NCBI GenBank assembly: GCA_002348005.1
Contig: DDYQ01000259.1
Location: 1-6,695, forward strand
DNA length: 6,695 nt
DNA from: Desulfobacteraceae bacterium UBA2230
GTDB taxonomy: Bacteria > Desulfobacterota > Desulfobacteria > Desulfobacterales > Desulfosarcinaceae
Direction: 5' to 3'
Shown here: piece after piece, positions 1 to 5,051 of the stretch
Layout of the letters: each line of letters begins with the position of its first letter
Numbering within the stretch: the stretch's first letter is position 1
Translations under genes and position numbers: made by a program
The notes under the pieces: generated by a model
The model's input: the letters and a program-made list of their open reading frames with translations, nothing else
Told to the model about the DNA's origin: nothing
The model's database searches: none

Positions 1-848
1 TCGACCTGGCAGGACGGCAGGACCCATTTGGGGGTGCCCACGGTGTTGGCGATGAGCATGCCCAGGACCACGCCCCAGGCCTCGGCACCGAAACCGTACT
101 GCTTGGATATGGCCTGACCGCCCAGCATGTAGGCCAGGACCGCCACCAGGAAGACCATGGTGAAGCCCTGCGCGAACTCCATCATGTTCTTGCCCATCAT
201 GGCGATGCCCACGCCGAAGGCCAGGGCCAGGAAGACGCACAGGCCGATGAGGCCGGGGATCAGGTTGAAGGGCTTGTGCTCGGTCTTCTTCTTGGCGTCG
301 CTGGCGGCCTTGTTGGCGTCGCGCCACTCCTTGATCTTGGCGGAGGCGTCGTCGTTCAGGGCCTTGTCCTGGAACATGGCACCCGCGGCGACCTCCTCGG
401 CGGCGACGGCTGCGGTCAACGCGGCCTCGGCCTTGGCCTTGGCCTCTTCGTACTTGGGCATGGCCTTTTCGTTCTTGGTCTTGGCCTGCTCTTCACTCTG
501 GATCAGGGCATCGAGAGGATTGGACGTCCAGGAACCCGGAGTCTTGGTCCAGTGCGTGGCGAACTTGCCGAAGGGGGTGCTGGTGCCTTTGAGCTTGCCC
601 TTGTCGTCCTGGGCCTTGTACCAAGCCAGGGTCTTGAAGGGTGCCTTGGCCGCCTCGGCGGCCTGGATCTCGTTGGCGGCCGCGATCTTCTCAGCGAACT
701 CGGCCTTGGGTCCGAACGACGTGTACGCCAGTGTGCACACGGCGATGATGATGAAGCCCAGCCAGATGGCCAGATAGTCCTCTTTCTTCCACAAATCCGA
801 CCACTGACTTTTTCCGTGATCGACGACTACGTTGCTTTCCTGAGCCAT
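1..848 (-). CDS. YeiH/UPF0324-family putative sulfate exporter, 5' part with N-terminal extension (3' end beyond window)
   Basis: The frame is open from ATG at 848 to the left edge: 282 codons with no stop. The protein starts MAQESNVVVD and has a short charged cytoplasmic tail. A first membrane segment lies at about residues 26-45 (LAIWLGFIIIAVCTLAY). Residues ~46-190 are hydrophilic and rich in Ala, Lys and Glu, with a likely helical or coiled-coil part at ~115-190. Hydrophobic segments follow at ~196-217, ~226-244 and ~255-270. The stretch ending VLGMLIANTVGTPKWVLP resembles the start of the UPF0324/YeiH core (Pfam Cons_hypoth698), annotated as putative sulfate exporters. Classical members such as E. 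coli YeiH begin near this core, so the first ~190 residues are an extension. The start is fixed by AGGAGG 10 nt upstream. Codon use is strongly biased (Lys nearly all AAG, Ala mostly GCC, Ile ATC), suggesting high expression. The family call rests on partial core sequence; the transported ion is not shown. Confidence 0.72.
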   Translation of the reverse strand, partial: MAQESNVVVDHGKSQWSDLWKKEDYLAIWLGFIIIAVCTLAYTSFGPKAEFAEKIAAANEIQAAEAAKAPFKTLAWYKAQDDKGKLKGTSTPFGKFATHWTKTPGSWTSNPLDALIQSEEQAKTKNEKAMPKYEEAKAKAEAALTAAVAAEEVAAGAMFQDKALNDDASAKIKEWRDANKAASDAKKKTEHKPFNLIPGLIGLCVFLALAFGVGIAMMGKNMMEFAQGFTMVFLVAVLAYMLGGQAISKQYGFGAEAWGVVLGMLIANTVGTPKWVLPSCQV

Positions 849-858
849 GTTTTTTCTT

Positions 859-864
859 CCTCCT
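859..864 (-). promoter_or_regulatory. Shine-Dalgarno of the YeiH-family gene
   Basis: AGGAGG on the minus strand, 10 nt before the ATG at 848. It is a perfect match to the anti-SD, and it decides the start codon. Four of its six bases (861-864) also form the 3' end of the long leader stem at 861-943. Confidence 0.8.
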
Positions 865-943
865 CGATGATTATGAAGCGTTCTCTCGCCGGTTTATTTG
901 ACGCTGCATCCTGAGCAAAAGACCTGCCATAATCATCCGAGGA
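861..943 (-). promoter_or_regulatory. 5'-UTR stem-loop that partly sequesters the Shine-Dalgarno
   Basis: In the minus-strand transcript the 5' arm UCCUCGGAUGAUUAUG (943-928) pairs with the 3' arm CAUAAUCAUCGAGGA (875-861). This gives 15 base pairs interrupted by a single bulged G. The loop of 52 nt can form a small inner GCGU/ACGC pairing (904-901 with 881-878). The 3' arm runs into the ribosome-binding site: AGGA of AGGAGG is paired. A transcription start inferred from the TATAAT box would be near 945, so the 5' arm would be the very first part of the mRNA. The pairing is seen directly; a role in translation control or mRNA stability is inferred. No known riboswitch class is recognised. Confidence 0.5.
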
Positions 944-951
944 ACAACATT

Positions 952-980
952 ATTATATTCCAGACAGTTAAAAACTGAAA
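952..980 (-). promoter_or_regulatory. Candidate sigma-70 promoter of the YeiH-family gene
   Basis: A perfect TATAAT lies at 957-952 in an AT-rich stretch. Seventeen bases upstream is TTTCAG (980-975), a poor -35 sharing only TT with the consensus. A start at about 945 would give a leader of about 97 nt. The weak -35 with palindromes at and upstream of it fits an activator-dependent or repressible promoter. This is inference from sequence only. Confidence 0.42.
965..977. promoter_or_regulatory. Palindrome CAGTT-AAA-AACTG overlapping the -35 region
   Basis: A perfect 5-3-5 inverted repeat that overlaps the proposed -35 hexamer and the spacer of the YeiH-family promoter. This is a position typical of repressor operators. 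It is short and AT-rich, so chance occurrence is possible. Confidence 0.28.
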
Positions 981-1003
981 CACCGAAATGAATGCAACCT
1001 CAA

Positions 1004-1018
1004 GTTTGCACTGCAAAC
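1004..1018. promoter_or_regulatory. Palindrome GTTTGCA-C-TGCAAAC, possible activator site
   Basis: A perfect 7-1-7 inverted repeat whose centre (1011) lies about 66 bp upstream of the inferred start of the YeiH-family transcript, a usual position for a class I activator. The related block CAAGTTTGCA (1001-1010) recurs as CAAGTTTACA (1020-1029), 19 bp away. The second copy begins a smaller inverted repeat, CAAGT-7-ACTTG (1020-1036). Together they suggest a multi-site binding region. The whole gene-free stretch 849-1129 holds the leader, the promoter, these repeats and the mlaA terminator. Confidence 0.35.
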
Positions 1019-1068
1019 ACAAGTTTACACCACTTGCGCCAAAATCGCAAACCCGCCCCCCTTGCTCC

Positions 1069-1109
1069 AAAAAAAGAGGCGCGACCGATCCACAGGACCA
1101 GTCGCGCCT
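1069..1109 (-). terminator. Rho-independent terminator after mlaA
   Basis: On the minus strand a perfect 9-bp stem AGGCGCGAC/GTCGCGCCT (1109-1101 with 1085-1077) encloses a 15-nt loop with a small inner TCC/GGA pairing. It is followed by C and a T-rich run (1075-1069, seven T). It lies about 20 nt after the mlaA stop and separates the hydrolase-mlaA operon from the YeiH-family gene. Confidence 0.9.
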
Positions 1110-1129
1110 TTGTCGCAGCCTGAAAATGC

Positions 1130-1885
1130 CTATTTCTCGATGTCGAGCTCGCGCTTCTTGGAGTAGATGAAACGCACCAACTGGTATTCGAAGGGGCTGC
1201 CGGTCTCATAGTAGCGGAATTTGACCTGGTGGCGGGCATCCACAGCCTTGACCCCGTACAGGGCCATGGTCGCCGAACTCCGCGCGGCCCAACCCACTCC
1301 GTCCAGGAACATGTCCGCCGGATTGAGATTCATGACCGCGTCCACGGCCAAGCCGCCGGTATCGCGCACGCCCGAAGGCCCGAACACCGGCAGCACGAGG
1401 TACGGGCCGGGAGGCACGCCCCAGACGCCGAGCGTCTGCCCGAAATCCTCGTTCTCCTGATGGATGCCGCCATTGCCCAGCACATCGATGAGGCCGCCCA
1501 GGCCAATGGTCGTATTGAACACGAAACGGCCAAACGAGACCGAAGCCTTTTTCGGATCGCCTTGCAGGACGGAGTTCACGAAAATCGGAATCTCTTTTAA
1601 ATTGTTGAAAACATTTGAAATTCCATTCTGGACACTGTCCGGCAGCACTGCCTCGTAGGTTCTGACCACGGGCAGATAGACATAGCGGTCGAGTTGGGCG
1701 TTGAAGTGGTACATGTTGCGATTGAACCCTTCCCAGGGGTCATCCACCTGGAAATGGCGTTCCAGGGCGGGATCTTCCGGCAACCCCCTATGAACCGGAG
1801 ACTGAAAATCCCCGGGCCGATGCTCCCCGGTGGAGGCGCATGCAGTGACGAACAGAAAAACGAGGCAGAACATAAATGTGCGCAT
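1130..1885 (-). CDS. mlaA: MlaA (VacJ) phospholipid-asymmetry lipoprotein
   Basis: Outer-membrane lipoprotein that, with porins in E. coli, removes mislocalised phospholipids from the outer leaflet and passes them to the Mla chaperone/ABC system. Numbered from ATG 1885 (251 aa), there is a signal peptide with lipobox VTAC. The lipidated residue would be Cys16, followed by Ala, so no Asp+2 inner-membrane retention signal. Family motifs appear in order: DPWEGFNRNMYHFN (49-62), GRFVFNTTIGLGGLID (119-134), EDFGQTLGVWGVPPGPY (146-162) and FGPSGVRDT (168-176). The length is normal for the family. An in-frame GTG at 1897 would add four residues and overlap the upstream TGA as GTGA. I prefer the ATG because it is preceded at about 7 nt by AAGTGAG, whereas the GTG has no visible SD. 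Either start implies translational coupling to the hydrolase gene. No other mla genes are in the window. Confidence 0.95.
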   Translation of the reverse strand: MRTFMFCLVFLFVTACASTGEHRPGDFQSPVHRGLPEDPALERHFQVDDPWEGFNRNMYHFNAQLDRYVYLPVVRTYEAVLPDSVQNGISNVFNNLKEIPIFVNSVLQGDPKKASVSFGRFVFNTTIGLGGLIDVLGNGGIHQENEDFGQTLGVWGVPPGPYLVLPVFGPSGVRDTGGLAVDAVMNLNPADMFLDGVGWAARSSATMALYGVKAVDARHQVKFRYYETGSPFEYQLVRFIYSKKRELDIEK

Positions 1886-1893
1886 GGGGTGTC

Positions 1894-3189
1894 TCACTTA
1901 CGAAAAAAATCAAGCATGGCCGCGACGTTGTCCCGATACCGGAGATTACCGCAGTGTCCCCCGGCCGGGTAAAGGGTCAGCCGGCCGGCAAAGGTGCGCT
2001 CAAGGAATCTGAAATCATCCGGTGTCAGGATGATGTCGTCGGCATTGGTCATGACCGCGATGTTTTTCGCCTGGAGCAGAAAAGGGGCGATGGATTCAAG
2101 GCTGCTGGCCGCCACGGCCCGCTCCCTGGTCATGGCCGGATCGCGGAAAGCCAGAAACGGCATGAGGTACTCATCCACATAATCCTCGAAACTCACGCCG
2201 ACGGCGGCGTCCAGATACGGGGACAGGGATTCGTTCTTTTCCACGCGGTGCCCTCTGGGGGCGATATAGCCCGCGCCAGTGCAGACATCACTGGTGAAGA
2301 CCATGGAGGCCAGGGACACGCGGAAGGCCACGCCGATCAGAATCTTGAGCTCTTTTTCCGTAATGGAGCGGCTGCCGTGCAGGGCGAACAGGAACTCGTC
2401 GCCGAAATTGACTTCACTGCTGCTCCGGTATGCTTCCGACAAGTCGGAGACCAGGGACGCCACCACCCTGCTCGCCTCGCCCCGGTCGGCCACGTTGTCC
2501 GAAAGCAGCCGGTCCAGGATGGTGGCCGAGGTCAAGAGGCTCACCGCCGGATTGAGCAGCATCACCTTGTCGAAGCCGAAACGATTCTCGCGCGTGTCCA
2601 GCTCCGCCAGAAACGCGGATTGCGTGCCGCCAAGGCTGTAGCCGGTCAGGTTGTAGGAGGAAATCCTGTCGCGGCCAATCTGGTTTACGATGGCGTCCAT
2701 GCCTTGGTACAGGTCGGCCACGTCCTGGGGAATGAAGCCCGGAACCTGGGTCGTGGACGCGCTGACCACGAAATTGGGGTAGGTCGGAGAAGACAGACTG
2801 ACCACATGGAACCCGGCCCGATGAAAGACCGCCTGCAAAAAACGACAGGTGGCCGAGTCATACGAAGAGCCTGTGCCGGCGATGATGAAAAGCAGGGGCG
2901 CGACCTTGCGCTGCAGGGCCAGAGAGTATTGCAGGGTGTCGTCGTACCAGAGAATCTCGGGCACGGGACGCTCATGCAGCAGAAGTTCGCCAGCGCGCAC
3001 CGCCCCCAGATCCCTCAAGGGGTTGAGGTCGCGAAGCCCGGCAGGGCGAATGGACTCCAGCGAAAACTGGTCCCTGGGCAGGGTGCCGAGCACAGTGGCC
3101 TCGTAGGGATTCTTGAACGGATATTCGTAAGCCCCGGCAGGCAGGAACCCGGCCAGCACAAACAGGCTTGTCAACAAAAATCGGAGCAT
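1894..3189 (-). CDS. Secreted alpha/beta hydrolase (serine esterase/lipase-like) of unknown substrate
   Basis: 431 aa. The N-terminus MLRFLLTSLFVLAGFLPAGA is a signal peptide, with likely cleavage after Ala20 (AGA|YEY) and no lipobox cysteine, so the mature enzyme should be periplasmic. The strand LLFIIAGTGSSYDS (99-112) resembles the oxyanion-loop region. The nucleophile elbow is LTGYSLGG with Ser185. An acidic residue follows a late strand (IAVMTNADD, Asp384 or Asp385), and the His is in AGGHCGN (His412). The triad is thus complete and correctly ordered. Residues ~215-350 form a long mostly helical insertion, likely a lid or cap. The ATG at 3189 has GGAGG 7 nt upstream. The stop TGA at 1896-1894 abuts mlaA, so the two are almost certainly co-transcribed. 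I recognise the fold but not a characterised family; a lipase, phospholipase or thioesterase role is guessed from the mlaA neighbour. Confidence 0.88.
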   Translation of the reverse strand: MLRFLLTSLFVLAGFLPAGAYEYPFKNPYEATVLGTLPRDQFSLESIRPAGLRDLNPLRDLGAVRAGELLLHERPVPEILWYDDTLQYSLALQRKVAPLLFIIAGTGSSYDSATCRFLQAVFHRAGFHVVSLSSPTYPNFVVSASTTQVPGFIPQDVADLYQGMDAIVNQIGRDRISSYNLTGYSLGGTQSAFLAELDTRENRFGFDKVMLLNPAVSLLTSATILDRLLSDNVADRGEASRVVASLVSDLSEAYRSSSEVNFGDEFLFALHGSRSITEKELKILIGVAFRVSLASMVFTSDVCTGAGYIAPRGHRVEKNESLSPYLDAAVGVSFEDYVDEYLMPFLAFRDPAMTRERAVAASSLESIAPFLLQAKNIAVMTNADDIILTPDDFRFLERTFAGRLTLYPAGGHCGNLRYRDNVAAMLDFFRK

Positions 3190-3196
3190 GCGCCAT

Positions 3197-3201
3197 CCTC
3201 C
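3197..3201 (-). promoter_or_regulatory. Shine-Dalgarno of the hydrolase gene
   Basis: GGAGG, 7 nt before the ATG at 3189. It abuts and shares base 3201 with the CATGAT...ATCATG inverted repeat, so a hairpin or bound protein there could affect initiation. Confidence 0.75.
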
Positions 3202-3247
3202 ATGATGTGTATCATGGTCAACTATCCAGTTGAAGTTGCGAGCGCAA
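3201..3247. promoter_or_regulatory. Three consecutive perfect inverted repeats upstream of the hydrolase-mlaA operon
   Basis: The repeats are CATGAT-GTGT-ATCATG (3201-3216), TCAACT-ATCC-AGTTGA (3218-3233) and TTGCG-AG-CGCAA (3236-3247). The first has a TGAT-N4-ATCA core, the layout of FNR/CRP-family boxes (TTGAT-N4-ATCAA). This stretch must carry the operon promoter if the phoU terminator is efficient. The best candidate is TTGCGC (3247-3242), a 17-bp spacer and TAGTTG (3224-3219), with a weak -10. Which repeats are operators and which are chance is not decidable here. Confidence 0.4.
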
Positions 3248-3260
3248 GGTTTGCTTCTGA

Positions 3261-3289
3261 AATGAAAAGAGCGCCCGCAGGCGCCCTTT
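3261..3289 (-). terminator. Rho-independent terminator of the pst-phoU operon
   Basis: On the minus strand AAAGGGCGCC-TGCG-GGCGCTCTTT (3289-3266) forms a 10-bp stem with one G-T wobble and a 4-nt loop. It is followed by T, C, A, T, T, so with the stem's own T's the tail is moderately U-rich. It starts about 20 nt after the phoU stop. The opposite strand has only three T's, so it is mainly a minus-strand terminator. Confidence 0.85.
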
Positions 3290-3308
3290 CACGAAATGCG
3301 GGATACGC

Positions 3309-3977
3309 TCAGCGCTCGTCGAAATAGAGCTTATGCTTGATATTCACACCTTTGGCGATGAACACCACGGATTCGGCGATGTTGGTGGCCAGATCCCCGA
3401 TACGTTCCAGACGGCGGATGAGGATGATGGTGTGCACGGCACGCTCGATGGCCGGAGTCTCGTGGATCATGTACTCGATGACTTCGCGCATGTTCTTGTG
3501 GTTCAGGACATCGACCTCGCTGTCCAGATTGCAGACCTGCAGCGCCTCCTCCTCGTTGCCGGAGGAAAATGCCTGGGCCGCATGGCGCAGCATGGCCAGG
3601 GCCTTGCCCCCCATTTCGCGGACGTTCTCGTGAAAGGGCAGGGGCGGACGGGAACTGAGCATGATGGAGCGTTCGGCGATGTTCACCGCTTCATCGGCGA
3701 TCCGTTCCAGATCCACGCTGATGCGCATGCAGCCCAGGATGAAACGCAGGTCCCCGGCCACCGGCTGCTCAAGAGCCAAGAGCTTCAAGGCGAGCTCGTC
3801 TATCTCGACCTCAAGCCGGTTGACGTCCACGTCCCCGTCCTGAACTTCTTCGGCCAGATATAGGTCCTTGTTCACATAGGCCTGGATGGCCTTGCTGACC
3901 GCTTCCTCGGTCAAGGCCACCATTTTCAGGACCTTGAGCTTCAAGGTTTCGATTTCTTCGTGCAGATGCGTATACAT
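3309..3977 (-). CDS. phoU: PhoU, phosphate transport/signalling regulator
   Basis: 222 aa, the usual PhoU length of two three-helix bundles. Cytoplasmic dimer-forming protein that binds PstB and the PAS region of PhoR and keeps the PhoR/PhoB system off when phosphate is plentiful. The two characteristic metal-binding motifs are present, one per repeat: LERIADEAVNIAER (Glu91, Asp95) and LERIGDLATNIAES (Glu191, Asp195). The start MYTHLHEEIE is set by AAGGAAG (3990-3984) 6 nt before the ATG. It follows pstB by 49 nt with no promoter or terminator visible between, and is the last gene of the operon. No phoR or phoB lies nearby in this window. The hydrophilic, all-helical sequence has no odd feature. 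Confidence 0.97.
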   Translation of the reverse strand: MYTHLHEEIETLKLKVLKMVALTEEAVSKAIQAYVNKDLYLAEEVQDGDVDVNRLEVEIDELALKLLALEQPVAGDLRFILGCMRISVDLERIADEAVNIAERSIMLSSRPPLPFHENVREMGGKALAMLRHAAQAFSSGNEEEALQVCNLDSEVDVLNHKNMREVIEYMIHETPAIERAVHTIILIRRLERIGDLATNIAESVVFIAKGVNIKHKLYFDER

Positions 3978-4026
3978 GTTTCACTTCCTTTCAAAATGTT
4001 GCGGACCGGTCATGAGAATCACAGGA

Positions 4027-4911
4027 TCAGCCGAAGCGGCCGGTGATGTAATCCTCGGTCTGCTTGTTCTCCGGTCTCGTGAACAGCTTATCCGTGGGAC
4101 CGACCTCGATGAGGCGTCCCATGTAGAAAAAGGCGGTCCGATCGGAGACGCGGGCGGCCTGCTGCATGGAGTGGGTCACGATGCAGATGGAGTACTGGGC
4201 CCGCAGTTCGAAGATCAGATCCTCGATCACCGAGGTGGCGATCGGGTCCAGAGCGGAGCACGGCTCGTCCATGAGAATGATTTCGGGATTGACGGCGATC
4301 GTCCGCGCAATGCACAGCCGCTGCTGCTGACCTCCGGAAAGCCCGGTCCCGGGCTGATTCAGACGGTCCTTGACCTCCTCCCACAGCCCGGCCTTCTTCA
4401 GCGACGTTTCGACGATCCCGTCCAACTCGGATTTGGAGCGGCTCAGGCCGTGGATGCGGGGCCCATAGGCGATATTTTCATAAATCGACTTGGGAAAAGG
4501 ATTGGGTTTCTGAAAGACCATCCCGACCTGGGCGCGCAGGGGTACCGCATCCACCCCCTTTGCGTAGATATTGATGCCATCCAGCACGATCTCTCCGGTC
4601 ACGCGGCACCCTTCGATGGTGTCGTTCATCCGGTTCAGACAGCGGATAAATGTGGATTTCCCGCAGCCGGAGGGGCCGATCATGGCCAGAACCTCGTTGC
4701 GGCCGATGTCGATGGAGACATTGCGGATGGCAATTTTATCGCCGTAGAACACATTCACGTTGCGGCAGATCATGCGCGGGTTGTCGACCGTCACGGTGCC
4801 GACGGTTTCGCGGCTGTCGCGGCTGACTTTCGCCCCGGCAGCGGGCCAGGGTCTTCGCTCGCTCGCGGTGCCCGCCCGGACCGTCGGACCCGCGGGTAGA
4901 AGATAATTCAT
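4027..4911 (-). CDS. pstB: PstB, phosphate ABC transporter ATP-binding protein
   Basis: Cytoplasmic ATPase that powers phosphate import through PstC/PstA. From ATG 4911 it is 294 aa. Walker [10 protein letters not shown] (79-87), Q-loop Gln134 in VFQKPNPFP, signature LSGGQQQRL (191-199), Walker B IILMDEP (211-217) and switch His247 (THS) are all intact. The C-terminus YITGRFG is typical of PstB. The ATG is supported by AGGA 8 nt upstream (4923-4920). The ABC domain proper begins at about residue 47 ([11 protein letters not shown]), so there is a low-complexity, Pro/Arg/Ala-rich lead of ~46 residues. The same frame is open back to a GTG at 5052 that overlaps the pstS stop by one base. That would give 341 aa but translate through the hairpin region, and I consider it less likely. 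Sequence style is alphaproteobacterial. Confidence 0.97.
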   Translation of the reverse strand: MNYLLPAGPTVRAGTASERRPWPAAGAKVSRDSRETVGTVTVDNPRMICRNVNVFYGDKIAIRNVSIDIGRNEVLAMIGPSGCGKSTFIRCLNRMNDTIEGCRVTGEIVLDGINIYAKGVDAVPLRAQVGMVFQKPNPFPKSIYENIAYGPRIHGLSRSKSELDGIVETSLKKAGLWEEVKDRLNQPGTGLSGGQQQRLCIARTIAVNPEIILMDEPCSALDPIATSVIEDLIFELRAQYSICIVTHSMQQAARVSDRTAFFYMGRLIEVGPTDKLFTRPENKQTEDYITGRFG

Positions 4912-4928
4912 TGGACACATCCTGACTT

Positions 4929-5000
4929 TCGATGCCCCGTGAAAAGCGGCCGCTCCTTTTGTGACGCCGTCAAGGATCGGGCTTTTCACGAGAGCATCGA
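4929..5000 (-). repeat. Long bipartite inverted repeat (hairpin) in the pstS-pstB gap
   Basis: CGTGAAAAGC (4938-4947) is the exact reverse complement of GCTTTTCACG (4981-4990). Outside it, TCGATGC (4929-4935) matches GCATCGA (4994-5000). Together they make a 7-bp plus 10-bp stem with a small internal loop (2 and 3 nt). The 33-nt loop contains the palindrome TGACG-C-CGTCA (4962-4972). The structure ends about 6 nt before the pstB Shine-Dalgarno without covering it. Possible roles are mRNA processing, stabilising pstS mRNA or setting the PstS:PstB ratio. A small decayed repeat element is also possible. Confidence 0.6.
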
Positions 5001-5017
5001 CCTGTTGGATACCATCA

Positions 5018-5038
5018 GGGGCGGCATTTTTCCGCCCC
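5018..5038 (-). repeat. GC-rich hairpin just after pstS
   Basis: GGGGCGG (5018-5024) and CCGCCCC (5032-5038) form a perfect 7-bp stem with a 7-nt loop, 13 nt after the pstS stop. On the minus strand the 3' side is TGATGG rather than a T run, so it is not a standard terminator. It may be a partial attenuator or a 3'-end stabiliser that lets pstS be expressed above pstB. Confidence 0.55.
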
Positions 5039-5051
5039 CCGCCGACTCGCA

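Noticed and set aside
157..914. Overlapping plus-strand frames of about 210 codons opposite the YeiH-family gene
   Set aside because: They arise from the strong codon bias of the minus-strand gene (Gly/Leu- and Ala/Ser-rich shadow translations). The minus-strand frame has a perfect SD and membrane segments.
3216..3221. TTGACC as a -35 element for the hydrolase operon
   Set aside because: No acceptable -10 lies 16-18 bp downstream; that position falls on the Shine-Dalgarno and start region.
3178..3308. Pho box (CTGTCAT repeats) near phoU or the hydrolase gene
   Set aside because: I looked for the 7-bp direct repeats with 4-bp spacing and saw none. The Pho-regulated promoter of the pst operon would lie beyond the right edge.
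1876..3327. Plus-strand open frame of 483 codons opposite the hydrolase gene
   Set aside because: It is a high-GC shadow of a gene with a signal peptide, catalytic triad and SD on the other strand. The translation is rich in Gly, His, Arg and Gln with no recognisable motif, and it runs across a terminator and a promoter region.
3886..4899. Plus-strand open frame of 337 codons opposite pstB
   Set aside because: It is antisense to a PstB with all ABC motifs. The translation has no coherent domain and no membrane or signal pattern of its own.
4946..4953. NotI site GCGGCCGC in the pstS-pstB spacer, suggesting a cloning junction
   Set aside because: It is part of a natural inverted-repeat region in a GC-rich genome. 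No vector-like sequence flanks it and the operon continues normally on both sides.
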